Position numbers and translations under genes: made by a program. Of a DNA stretch of 64,000 bases, positions 38,345-50,583 are shown in pieces. Source of the DNA: Cristatella mucedo (lineage: Eukaryota; Bryozoa; Phylactolaemata; Cristatellidae). The stretch lies in assembly GCA_009760855.2 (NCBI GenBank), contig WPIO01000073.1, positions 1,417,501 through 1,481,500 on the forward strand, in the 5' to 3' direction. Below the pieces are notes generated by a model. The model did not search any database. It was given only the letters and a program-made list of their open reading frames with translations, and had not been told where the DNA came from. How positions within the stretch are numbered: position 1 is the first letter of the stretch; each line of letters begins with the position of its first letter.

Positions 38345-38690
38345 ACAAATAGGTGTGTTTTAATTTTTTTTAAATGGTGTGAAGTCAGGCGATTTTGTGA
38401 CGTCAGTCGGTAGAGAGTTCCAGGCTTTGGGATCATACGAACTAAAGGCATGGTCTCCAAAGGATTTGAGGTTCGTACGAGGCGTAACTAAACTATCCGA
38501 TTCAGAAAAGCGGGTGATACGATGCCTAGCCTGTTGGGGGAGTAGTTCTGATAGGTAAGCTGGAGCCAGAGAATGAAGGGACTTAAAAAGTGAGTGAAAA
38601 AAGTCGATACGCCGCCTCACTGTGAACCATTGCTGGTCAGCGACGCTCACGATAGACATGCCTAGCTGCAGAGTTTTGCACCAATTAGGA
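38345..38690 (-). mobile_element. L2-A C-terminal fragment
   Basis: Minus-strand text includes IPNWCKTLQLG, APAYLSELLPQQARHRITRF, TNLKSFGDHAFSSY and AWNSLP. It is interrupted by a frame change, and no tail is attached. A weak L2-A-tail-like stretch continues at 38708-39000. Confidence 0.82.
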
Positions 38691-39310
38691 ATCAATCCTT
38701 GCTACTTATGCACCAACAGAGAACTTAATCTCTGTTTAGACACTTTATATGCGCCACACAGGTAGGCAGGATCAAATAACTGTGAAGGTATTTTACAACT
38801 TGTGTCAAAAGAAACAATAACCATGACATGCAGGTTATTGACATGCACGTTATCATGCTTAGAAAAGCTTGAAAAAAACGATAAGAATACTTACAGGGCC
38901 ACATGTTATTAGGAGCCACGGTTAGTAAGTCGCACTGAATTAGGCCCAAGTAAGCGTGCGAAGTAAAAGTGAACAAAAACTGAGTTCAACTGAGGTGCAG
39001 GGAAAGCTGATAGGAACAGATGCATCTTTAGCTGAAGACTTACATAGGACAAAGTCAATGCAGGTAGTGACGGAAGTCAGCAGCAAAATGAAGACTTTCG
39101 GTGAAAGAATCCAATGAATCCACTATGAACTGAAGGCTTGATCAGCAACGGATTGCTCTGAATGGGTCGCGGAGAGGTGACACGACTGGACGCCGAGGAG
39201 CGGTGTGAGAACGTACTGCTCAGCTAAAAGTAGACCTACTTGATACTGCAGGCAACGCGCTTCTCTAATGAGAGTGACTTGGAAACCAAATAATCAGATT
39301 AATGTAATGT

Positions 39311-39590
39311 AAGGTATCTCCGTTTGTAACTCCACAAAGCCATAAAGACTATGTGAGTGTTACGCAGGAGAGTTTTGTATAGCGAACTCACAGCCTAAGT
39401 GGCTTTCGGTGTGGATTCGGTAGCCAACAGACTTCGTTTCACGAAACAAAGAGAAAGTGAGAAGCATAGCAGAGTCAGAAGAGCAGTTGCGAATAAGGGT
39501 AGAAATATCGGAGAGATGTTCGTTGAACTAATCTTGGGGCTGAGGTCTTCCATCGTTTCGGCTTGCACCAGGCTCAATCATTACTAGATG
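39311..39590 (-). mobile_element. L2-B 3' end fragment
   Basis: It shows GGTATCTCCGTTTGTAACTC, CACAAAGCCATAAAGAC and GTGTTACGCAGGAGAG. The coding end follows in reverse (AGTGGCTTTCGG, ACTTCGTTTCACGAAACAAAGAGA). It matches the 3' end of the copy at 59317. Confidence 0.83.
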
Positions 39591-39599
39591 TTAGTAATA

Positions 39600-40370
39600 T
39601 CTTCTTTAAAGCTTCAGGAAAGTAGCGGTCGTCCAAATGTGAATGTCGTCGATGCAGGCTGTAAAGGAGCCAAGTATAAGTAAAAGATTTGGTAGAAGCT
39701 GTTTGTAATCAGCGTTAAGATGAAAGAAAATGTGATTTTGTTTGGGGATGGCATCGGGCTGAGGGAGAGTATAGAGAGTGTAAAGAAGGAGGCACTGAGA
39801 CCGAACCCCGAGGTCATCCTTACTTTAAGGGCTTCCCGGATGTCCGAAGGCTATTGACATCTGCACTCCGACTTCTCTCACTGAGGTAGGACCTGACCCA
39901 GTTTGCCAGGGTGCCAGCGGAAAATGACAACATCAGCTCCATTGTCAAGTCTGAAAGCTTTCAGCTGCTTAACGTTGCAGAAAAATTGGACTTTCTTAGA
40001 TAGGGATACAACAGCTACTCTGGTTGGTTCATTTGTGACACCTCATATGGATTCCGATAACTTGCTATTTGCAGGATACGAAATTCGCAATGCCTACATT
40101 AATTGCACCACTTCTCACGACCTGCACTTGCTTTCCATGAATCAATCGTATCGACTTCAAATTCTACTACTCGGATTTAGCTCCCTTCATTATATTACTC
40201 TGGTCTACCTAATTAAGCCTTCCACAGTATCACCCTCACTTCTGAACCGCTTCTAATCAATCTCAAAGTATTTGCGGACCAAACTTCAGTTCATTTGTTC
40301 CTAAACCCCGGAATTAACTTCCATGAGACGACACGGCAACCTCTTACTTGATTTTTAAAAGAAGCGTATA
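39600..40370 (+). mobile_element. Old L2-like RT relic, first part antisense, second part sense
   Basis: 39600-39912 aligns on the minus strand with the RT segment from the ALQWFRSYLS region to the DDIRSW region. From about 39920 the plus strand reads the later segment (HISS/SIVKS, FLDRDTTATLVGSFVT, then RLQI..LGFSSLHYITLVYL). The order and orientation would fit a 5' inversion, with a gap between the two parts. Heavily decayed. Confidence 0.5.
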
Positions 40371-40829
40371 ATACGCCTATTCCTCGATGTATTTGCCCCG
40401 TCCACGTGAATTGTGTTTTGCCAGCTTGTGTGTGTTGAAGTTTTGCTTTTTATCACCAAAGATTGAAATGCTTCATAGCAAGTATATGGGAAGTAGACGA
40501 AGAAACGAAGGTTTATTATGGTGCTGTACGGATGTTTTCTTATTATCATTACTAAGATTAATGACTATCTTAGTTGATTAGAATTAGTCATTGCATTACC
40601 TATATAAGTGCGGCATGTGCTTACTTAATTATATTTGTGAATATGCTTGGCTTGTACGCATTTTTTCCCATGCTTACTACTTTTATAATTTTGACGCGTT
40701 TTCAATTGTTACCGATTTCTGACATTAGTTAATGAGAGTATATTCGTAAAGGTTGGTCGTACGAACTTTTTAAATCATCCATCACTGGTAATATGTTAGA
40801 GGGTTCTCGTTTTAATATTAGTGGTGAAT
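40371..40829. other. AT-rich spacer, no recognised gene
   Basis: Nothing beyond short open frames. Confidence 0.35.
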
Positions 40830-41260
40830 TTTAGCTTAGGCTTGCACTGCTGAGCTGCGTAGTAGCATCTGCACGAGTTTTAAAGCCCAAGCAGCTTTCG
40901 AGGTTCATAAGTTAGCCACAAGTCTCCATCTCACGCGACTAAGAGAAAATGAGAAGCGTAGCAAAGGAGGGCCGTCGAGGAAGTGAGCAGCATGGAGGTA
41001 GCAGCTCAAGACGGCAACGAAAGATGTAATAAAATCGGAACTAGAAGAGTAGATGTCGTTACCTAAGAATTGTAGGAGTGAGTTCCAGGACCTGCAGAGC
41101 AAAAGTGTCTGTCACCAACGGTAGTAGGAGTCGACTTGGAACAGTTAATTTATTGCCCATATAGGACCTGAGGACACGAGGAGACAAGTTGATGCAGCGT
41201 TTCAGCTAAATATCAAAGCGGCGGTGTGCTACATCAGCCAGCGTATGACTGATATTAATT
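40830..41260 (-). mobile_element. L2-B C-terminal relic
   Basis: The order of blocks matches the copy at 59430-59780: CAAGCAGCTTTCGAGG, CTCACGCGACTAAGAGAAAATGAGAAGC, GGTAGCAGCTCAAGAC, ACCTAAGAATTGTAGGAGTGAGTTCC, GGACCTGCAGAGC and TTTATTGCCCATATAGGAC. It is diverged and has no open frame over its whole length. Confidence 0.7.
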
Positions 41261-42639
41261 TTTCGCTGTTCCTGAAATACGACAGCTACGAAACATTTAT
41301 GTAGCAACTCCTTCATCAAAGAAGACACATGGCTGAATCTCGAGGATTTTTTTTACTTTGCAGCCATTTTTATCACCGACTGCAGCAGCTAAAAGGCTGC
41401 TGTACTTCAGCCAAAATAGAATCACTGTTGACCAGTCTTGACTGGATGGCTAACTTTGGAAGCGGTCTTCTTAATAAGCTTTCAAAGCCTGCACCAAGAT
41501 GACGTGCCGCTTAAATTCTCCTAACCTGGTAAGTTGTGTATCGCTGCAATGCCACGAGGCCAACTTTGGCAAGCCAGCAGGATGGCTTTGTTTATGCGGG
41601 ATTGCTCAAGGTCTGGTAGCAAGCAAGTGGTTGCTAAAACGAGCCAACCTAGATGTAGGCATTCTCAAAGAGTAACGAGGGCAGTCAAAACAAAATTATG
41701 TCTTATTGACGTCACTTGTGGGGAGATTTTGCAGGGTCGAGGGGCTCTTTAACGTGAAGTAATTGTCTCTATCTTCTTTGTGTGTAAATAACCAAGACTC
41801 AATGTCTGGCTAATGCAGATCGACGGTCTACGAGCGTTCTACGGCCGAACACTGCGATATTTACTGGTTCCGTCATCGTCCGAGTCCGCCTGGGGTACAT
41901 ACACGTGCGTGCATAGTACCGTAATTGGCGTACGAATACTTTTTGAATAGCAGCTCTGCTCCTGAGCAAAACGATGGAAGACAGGGCCTACAGTCAAGCA
42001 GCTAGCCTTTGAGGCGGAACGAGTGACGCAGCAATAGCGGCGTTTCCATTTCGTCAGGTCTTAATAAGAGAGGTGCTGAGGACGACCTCGATTCCAAAGC
42101 CTTGCTGCTTCAATTTGCTGTCAGTTTTCTTAGCGCGAGCTATGCGCTTAACATTTATGTCGTCGTAATTAATTTCAACACGGTCAATGTCCTATTTAGC
42201 CCTCCCTTATCCAGCTTGATCCCAGAAGGAGCACCGCGGAAAACTGTTAAGTCAGAATATTTTGATTGTGCGAGAGAATATTTTGATTGTGCGAGTCGGC
42301 ACGAACTGAAAACTACCCGGGTACGGTCTTATTCAGCGTCCCGGGAAACCTCCGACTCGAGCGGAGGATGCGTCCACGTTAGCATCACCCATGGGATCGT
42401 CATTGTCAGTCCACCTTCGTATGCAGAGTATTCACGAATGCTCTGGCCCTTTTAGTACTTCCAGCGAGTAGACGATGATACGAAGGGAGTTATGTCAATG
42501 CCAGATGTTATGCCAATGCATGCGATGGGAGAATGTCCTGTTTACAGCATGCTTGGGACTCTGAGACACGAGCAGCCAGGTTGTGCTGTATTACAGTGGC
42601 TCCGATGGCGGCTGTTCTTGTGGAGTCTCACTGACGCAC
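41261..42639. other. Spacer, no recognised gene
   Basis: A short direct repeat, GAATATTTTGATTGTGCGAG, occurs twice in tandem at about 42255-42296. Open frames here (for example 42102-42455) have no recognised motif. Confidence 0.35.
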
Positions 42640-42654
42640 GAGCATGAACGTGAG

Positions 42655-43085
42655 CGGTGAACGAGACTATCTTCATTTTCAGCCTGTTCGCGCCCTCAAG
42701 TCCTGTGTGGACAATAAATTCGCTGTCCCATTCCTCCGCTTAAAGACAGTTGACGATAGAAGATTTAGCTCCGCAGGTCCTAGACTGTGGAACTCGCTTC
42801 CACAATTCTTACGCAACGACAACTACTCTCCTGCTGCCGACTATGGCACATCCTTTTCAGCAGTCGTGAGCTGCTACTTCTATGCTACTCACTACCTCAA
42901 CTGCTCTCCTGACTCTGCTATGCTTCCCACTTTCTCTTTGTTGCGTGAGACGAAGTCTGTTGGCTACCGAATGCGTACCGAAAGCCGCTTAGGCTGTGAG
43001 TGCGCTATAAAAAACTCTCCTGCGTAACACCGATATGGTCTTTATGACTTTGTGGAGTTACAGACGGAGATACATTTACATTTTT
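42655..43085 (+). mobile_element. L2-B 3' end with open C-terminal RT text
   Basis: It reads FQPVRALKSCVDNKFAVPFL, GPRLWNSLPQFLRNDNYSPA and FYATHYLNCSPDS, and ends in ESRLGCECAIKNSPA (stop 43025-43027). The 3' UTR is TTTATGACTTTGTGGAGTTAC plus AGACGGAGATACA. It is well preserved and closely similar to the copy at 59317, so it is relatively young. Confidence 0.9.
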
Positions 43086-45697
43086 TAATTCATTCCCTTA
43101 ACGGGTACAAATACGAGCTGGCTGACTCACCGCAGATGGGAGAGTGCATCCATGTGCCACATCCTTACATCGAAGGCCGGTCACTGCACCGAGTCAATTG
43201 TCAAACCACCTACTGCAGGCGGGGCATACTTTAGTGGCCGATGGTGCTGCAATAATTACAATAGTAGAAGCAGCGGGCGCACACAACACTTGCTACGGGG
43301 GACCCTTCCACGATCCAACTCAAATCAGCCAGCCATTTCCGCAAGCCTTTCAACTCAACTCGGTAAGGGGCTTGCATGCTAAACAAACCCATGTTCAGTT
43401 TGCTCTTTTGGCTAGCGGCATGGGCGCTCACCAATACTATGGCCTACCTTTCAAAGCTGCATGCGACTGATAATGCTGAATTGCCAACAGCATTTCCCGC
43501 CGAGTTCATTACGCAACTTCTGATTGAACTACGAACGGCCCAACTTGTTTGAGTTACGCACAGCTCACTGTATTTTGAGTGAACTGCGAATCTCCCCCGT
43601 GTTCTGTCCTCTGCACTTTTTTTTGAGTGGCGCAGTGACAATTGTGTTAAGTGGCTATACACGCCCCATATTCTGGCGCCCACTGCCCAATGCGCTGGGC
43701 GGCCGGTTGTCTGCCTCAGTAGTGCATGACGTTGAACGGCCTACTCCGTTGAACGACATGCAGCCCTCTTTACTGTGCGGCTCCCTGGGCTTGCTATGGA
43801 GAGGAGGTTCAACAAACGACGTGATCCGCCTCTGCCTCAACTGTGCTGCCAGTGGCCCGGCTGTCTTAATGGCTGCTTTTTGGCTACATGACAAGTTGAA
43901 TGACCCAAGAGGGTATTATCAACAGATTGTCAGCAGCGAATCTTTGCGAGCATTCCAGTTAGACATCTCCTCTCCGAAAGCGGTAACTTCCGGCATCAGA
44001 CCAGTACGGCCGGAATCCGGTGGAATGCCTCAAACCCCAGTTATACATGGCTAAGTTGGTGAAGATATAGGTGTACTAGTTAACGTGTACTAAATACATG
44101 GGTTTTGATCGTCTTGCTTTAAGATTTCAGCAGTGGGGCTCATCCGAGGAAACTGCTTCCGGCGGCAAATGAGCACTGCGGCAAGTGCATGTAACCGCAA
44201 ATGCCCGCTTCCCATTTGTTCAGGGTGGGCATTCTTTCCCACCACCGGATACGCCCATGGTGGAAGCAGAATATCGCAATAATTAAATCATAAACATAAA
44301 GTTTTTAAAATTAAATTTATTGTGCGTTTAATGAAGCATTCTCTCAAATAGCTTTTTAGCCAGTCGACCCTCCATATGATAGTATGGCCTGGTAGTCTGT
44401 GTAATCCTTGCGTCGTTGGCAGCCATAGCGCCGTCTCTGGAACCGCTAACCGAAGTCGTAATTATTCGACCATATCTTATTCACGGAGTAAGTATTAAAA
44501 ATAGTTTCGACATTTGTGTGAAACGAAAATTGGTGGCGCCGCTGCTTTCATCAGGAAATCCGCTAGCTCGTTTGACTCTGCTGGCCGTCTGCTAGCGCTG
44601 TCTCCACATGCCCGCTAAACGCATGATGATGCAATACCTACGTGCGCTCGCGGAATCGGCTTGGAGTCGAGCGAACCGCACTAACGGTAGGGTCCGACCA
44701 GAGGCGACGCGGCTTCTGCTCTTATCGTTCTCGTCGAATCACGGCGAGGTAAATACTGCCAGTCAGCGGTCCAAAGCTGTAGCCAACGCCTAGGGGGCGG
44801 GCTCGTGGTGCCATGCACGTGGTTTGTCTGTTTAGCTACGGTAACGACATAGCTGCTGTTGGACACACCTAGTTCAGGCGAGCTGCGGTGTGTGCGCATT
44901 TCTAGCCGAAGGCATTGCTTCGCCACGTAGCTGCTTGCTTCGGTGCTACTCACCTCGTGAGCCCTAAGGTAATGTGCCTGCGTGGCATCGAGTTGGACGC
45001 GGAGAGCCTCCATTCGAAAGGCCTCGTCGACCGTTTATTTCGCTGGCCGCTGCACAGGATTGTCTCAGGTTGTCTGCTGCAAAGATAGGACAGAAAGCGG
45101 TGCCAGGAAGCGAAGTAACGCGTGGCTTCGCGACAGCAAACGTGGCGTCTGAAACCGGCGTTGCTAGGCCGTGCGACTGCCATTCCTTCAACTGGTCTGT
45201 TCCACCCCCCCCACGTTCTTCGTGGCAGCTTTTTTTTGAGGGGGGGGGGAGAGCTGGCGAAAAACTCGGCACGTATATGTGGTAGAACAAGTGGTAAGCA
45301 CACATTCTTCGAGGTAGGCAGGCGTTGCCGCCGAGCTCGTTCAGGCTGGCCAGTGTCGTTAACAGCTGGAGTCTGCCGATCTCAAAAGCTAGACTGACGA
45401 CACCTTGAGTTCGAACTAGGCTTAGGGGACAGATATACTTCGGGGGGGGACTGCCTATTGGCAACAGTGTCGTGTCTGCAACTGTTTTCTCACGTGCTTG
45501 CACCCAAGTGGCCTCCAGACAGTGCTCCGCAGACATTTCCTCCCGAAGGAAGCTATTAGCTTTGTACCACTGGCTAGCTGCTTGCTACCACCGTTGAAGC
45601 TTTAAGTGCTCGCAGTGTGCCAACTCTGCCTAGGTCGCCCCGACAGTGTTGCCGCGATACCATGACCGGCAATGTCAAATTATGCAGGTTGCAGGGA
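43086..45697. other. Unassigned region upstream of OAT
   Basis: Open frames at 43144-43470 (108 aa) and 43524-44054 (176 aa, containing WRGGSTNDVIRLCLNCAASG) have no family I recognise and no splice evidence. From about 44560 to 45700 the sequence becomes CpG-richer, with C and G homopolymers (45207, 45240, 45440). This is plausibly the OAT promoter region and 5' UTR. Confidence 0.35.
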
Positions 45698-48600
45698 ATG
45701 CTGAGCAAGTCGAGCAGGATGCTGGCCACCCAGTTTGGCCGAGCAGCCTCGTCAGTGGCGGCAAAGGCCGAGACTAGCACGCTGCAGCAGCAGAAGCAGC
45801 GAAAGCTCGGCGCTGCCTCTCAGAGGATTTTCGACAGAGAGGACAAGTATGGCGCTCACAACTACCATCCTCTGCCGGTCGCTATCAGCAAAGCAAAAGG
45901 TGCTCATGTGTTCTCTTTACATTCGCTGGACTACTTGCTGAGGGCAGATGTGTGTGGGAGAGTGTGAGAGTCGCTCGGCACCACGGCTTGGGGGGCTGTG
46001 CATAATGTGGTCGCTTGCACTGCCACTGCAGCCTGTCTGGGGGGGGGGGGAAGGCATGCTGCTTGGAAGGCATGCTGCTCGCGCTAGCTCTCGATTGTGA
46101 CGCTTATCGGCAAAGGGGCCAACTGATTTGATATTCCAGGTGTGTTCGTCTGGGACGTGGAGGGAAACCGTTACTTCGATTTCCTTAGCGCCTACAGTGC
46201 AGTCAACCAAGGTCATTGCCACCCGAAGATCGTGCGAGCTCTGCAGCAGCAGGCGGAGATCGTTACGCTCACTTCCCGTGCCTTCTACCACAACGTTCTC
46301 GGGGAGTTCGAGGAGCGGGTGACAAGTCTGTTTGGTTATGACAAGGTGCTGCCCATGAACACTGGTGAGCTACAGTGATGCGACTTTGGCCATTAACCTC
46401 CAATCAGTCGTTCTTGAGCTAGTCAGCACCGAAGGCATTCTTGGTGCTTCTTTGTGCAATGCTAGGCCCGAGCTCTTCGTGTGAAACCACTACACAATCC
46501 AGGGCTTCTACCTGCCGAATTTTAACTGTGATGACCATGAGCTGCTCTCCCCCCCCCCGAAAGAGGGAGCTCAAAAAGCTGGTCCCTTTGGGGGGAGACC
46601 AAAAAGCTGGCCTCTTTTAGGGGAGGCCAAAAAGCTGGTTTCTTTTGGGGGAGGCCAAAAAGCCCCTTTCGAGAGAGGCCAAAAAGCTGGCTCCTTTTGG
46701 TAAAGGCCAACAGTGTAACGTAGGCCCCTGGGCCTTGGCAGCACTAAGTAGAGCTGGTAATTGGATCGATGGTATTTATAAGGACCTCACCATGCTCGTA
46801 GAGGCGGGTGGGATACAACTGCTTGGGGTATTGGGGCCAAGAATGGTGGTAATCATAGGACGGGAGGTATTCGTGTTATCTATGTTGCCAGATCATCCTG
46901 CGACATTTGTCGCCGGCATGTTAACTTTCACGTGCAGCAGATTTGAGCGATATAATTTATTTAAAAAAATATTCATTTGTACAGCGCCCTAAGAGAACTA
47001 AATCTTTATTCGGGCTCTTCGCATATGCCACTGGGCTCGAACCCACGACCTCGGCCTGACTTTGGTCGGGGGGGGGGGTGGAGGCAGCTTAACCAGTGAT
47101 TAATGTCATGTCCAGGTGCTCACAGCTGCTGGATCTTGCTGTGTAGGATAAGCAAAATCTTGTATCAGAAACTTTGCCTTTGAAGTCATGCAGGAGTAAG
47201 CATTTGTTTGTTGCTGCACTCTACTTGTTTGGGGGGTTGACTGTTTTGGCTCTTAGCCATCCATGCTTTATTAGCTGGCAGTGCTTACTGGGCACAGTGC
47301 CAAACCGAAATTGGCAATGCATACAGAGGAACCTGTAGTGCATAATTTTAGTACTGACTTGCATTCTGCCATTGTGCAAAAGAAAGCTGTGACGTCTAGG
47401 TCTTAGTAATGTGTCTACTTTACTGCACTCTTTCATGCAACATTCTATGGGCTGTTTGTTAGCTGACCATTGCTACAGAGGTCCTTGCTTTGAGCATGGA
47501 GGAACACAGATAAGCACTTTAGAACTTGTGCCACCTGGTTTGTCAGATTGCTCTGCGAAAGGTTCAGCTGATGCTGTGCTTCTGAGCACCGTCACAGCAA
47601 GGCACTACATGTATTTGGTGATACCTTACTGCAATGAGAAGCACGGCTGTCATATGTCCCCCTGTATTCCCTCTGTGAAAGTGAATGCTGAAGGTTGTAC
47701 CCAGCCTTTGCCTGCATATAAGGCTGTTTCAACCATTGCACTTTGTTCCTGATTGTGTGTAACCGCAGTATGTTTACCCGATCGGTCTTGGCATTATCTC
47801 GATGCCTTCGGGGTCACTGGGCAGGCAATCAGCAGCCAAGGACACAGTGCCAAGCCAACCCTACCAGTACATTTCCAGCAGCTGCCGTGGTATTTCGAAC
47901 TTATAGGTTCGCGTGTGCCTGCTTTTACTGTTTCATGCAACTCGGCAGGGAAGTTTGACTTTGTGAAGACAGCCCTCTTGCTGATATAAGGTAGTTGATG
48001 AGGCTTGAAAGCAAATGCCTCATCTTGCCGAGCTATCATCACTCCTTTAGCATCAGGGCATATAATCTGCTTGATCTGCTGTTAACTAACCTTCATGGGG
48101 TTTATCATTGCCCATCGTATTACAATTCGGTGTATATAGTCAATGGATTTATACAGATCCACACAAGTAAGTTTATGATTATTAAGCTTCAAAGGTTTAT
48201 TCCAATAGTCTGGTCCACTAAATTCTTTACTGCCTGTAAAACTTGGCCTTGGTCCGACATGTCACGGGACTCATCAGTGGCCCTATTCCAGATTCCATGA
48301 TCACAAAAAGTATTTGCTCAGTGGCCTTGTGTGCATGCTTACCATCTCGGATTATTGCTCAATCTCGTTTACTGTTCCTGTCCTAATGCATGAGCAGGGC
48401 AGCATCGAATTTGTCTTGCAACACGACTTAAAAGTATCGATTAAGAAATGTTTGAAATCGGTTTGCAATGCAGGCCTTCTTGATCTGCATGTATAGGCTG
48501 CCAACAGCCTCGATTCCCTCACTGATGTAGTAATCTCAAAACTTATAAGTGCTCTTGAAGATCATGTTCCCCTAAATCCTGTCAGTGAAAAGGGTCGTAG

Positions 48601-50551
48601 ATATTCCTTTCTATTTACCAACACTTTGAAAGTGCACCCGTATAAAGCTCAGGTTTGAAGACTGCTTAAGAAATCTGGGTTTGACACCGATCTAGCCAGT
48701 TTCAAAGACTATCCATGTCTACACCCGAAAGCAGAATAGGAAAACCAAGGCTTCTTGTTACACTCGAAAACTGAAATCTTGCCAGTCACACCAATTTTAT
48801 AAGGCAGTTGCTTGAGAACTCAGAGCGGCCTCACTACCCGGTTGAGTTGCAACATGTGACCCACTGTGACAGTCCTCCGCACGACCTGTCGTCGGGCTGG
48901 GTAGCGCGACCGAGCAACAAGTCTGCTGGCTCCAACACCAAAACCTTTATTCCACGCAACGCCAGCCAAGCCCAATCTACACGCACTAGACGGCTGCCGG
49001 TGTCGAGGGCTCTCTCCCTACCCTCCTGTTGTACTCCTCCGGCAACCCTTATATTCCATGCATGCGTTGTTTTTCGCACTGTCGGGCCATTGTTCGTCCC
49101 GAACCTGCCCGACAGCTGGCGGCAGTTTGTGGTAGATTGATGTACCCACAGATGCCGCCGATGCATGGATTTTGTCAGGACTGCCGGGTCATCGTCTGCC
49201 CATCCACCGGTCATGAGCTTGCGGCTGTGTAGGCAGTCTGACAGCCCTCCGAGGCCTCCGCCCAATGCTCGCAGGCTGCAAGCGTCGTGTTCTTCCACAC
49301 CCACCTTACGAAATTGTCCTAGGTTTCCATGTACGAGCCGGTTACCTTAATTAAGTGTAACACAAATATCTCATCACCGTAAGATCTTATACCATCCCTT
49401 GTCTGGACTTCACTTGTCTTCATTGGTGGACAAACTTAGTGGAGCCATAACTCAGTTTTTTGATGCTTCTTTGGATGAGGGGTTGCTTCAAAGTCTTTGA
49501 AATCGGCAATCCTTCGACCAGTATTTAAAAAACAGAGTAAATTCAGAGGTCCTAGAAAACTATTGCACGGTCTCCCTTCTTTCTTTCTTGGCTGCCAAGA
49601 TTCTCGAAAGATCGTCGCTAAGCAGCTTGTGGAAATTATGGACAGGAATAAGCTGTCAGAATTAAATCGACAATACTCCACTAAAAACTGCTCTCTCCTG
49701 TGCGACTAAGATTGCAAACGGCAAAGAATCTGCTAAAGTCACTACTCTTGTCCTGCTCGATTTATCAGTTGCATGTGGCTTTACTGATAATTGTTTCCCA
49801 TTCGAACGATTGAGAACAAATATCGGTCCAGTAAACAAGGCTCCGGTATGGTTCGAATCTTACTTCTCCGATCGGGCTCGATCCGTGGCATGTATTGATC
49901 ACTTCTCATTCAGCACCCCAGCTCCCTGTTGGGTTCCACAAGGGTTCATTTTTGTTCATTTGCTGTTCTCCGTTTATATTGATATTGACGGCCTATGGGT
50001 AGGCTATCACTTTTATGCAGATGATACTCAGTTTTATTTGTTATTAAGCCTTCGGAATCAGCGGCAGCTACTGATAAACTCAAAGCTTGCTTTGCAAACA
50101 ACCGATCCCAAAGGTTGGCTAAAGTTTCTTACACTAAACAATGATACAAACGAACTCTGATTTTCTTGTTTGTGGTGCTGTAGTACGTCACCACAATGAG
50201 CTTGAAATTAAGCTGTCCTGTTGGGTAATTGTCTTAGGATTGAAAGCTTCATTGAAGAGACCACTTACACAGCTAGCCACCACGTTAGATCCCTTTCTAA
50301 GATGAAGGATAGCCTACTAATATGGCTTGCTGAAAATCTATTATCATGGTTCTGTCTGGCTGGACTACTGTAATTCCGTTTTGGCTAAGCCACGAAAAAA
50401 GCCACTAAGCCTCTGCAGCTGGTGATGAATATGGGGGCTGCCCTGGCTGTCAACGACCCCAGAGATGTTGCCATATGTCTTCTTTGTTGAAGACGCTACA
50501 ATAGCTCTCTGTCGATCAACCGATGCCGATCTAAAGGCTGGCCTTGGCTTA

Positions 50552-50583
<32 letters not shown>

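Noticed and set aside
43524-44054. 176-aa ORF, possible gene
   Set aside because: No motif, no splice context and no neighbouring support. Kept only as an unassigned frame.
44964-45536. 190-aa minus-strand ORF upstream of OAT
   Set aside because: It runs through G/C homopolymers and shows no domain. It overlaps open frames on the opposite strand and looks like GC-rich promoter sequence.
45617-45697. Longer OAT N-terminus from upstream ATGs at 45617 or 45662
   Set aside because: Possible, but the start at 45698 gives a typical presequence and a total of 439 residues, the expected OAT length. The upstream ATGs are kept as alternatives.
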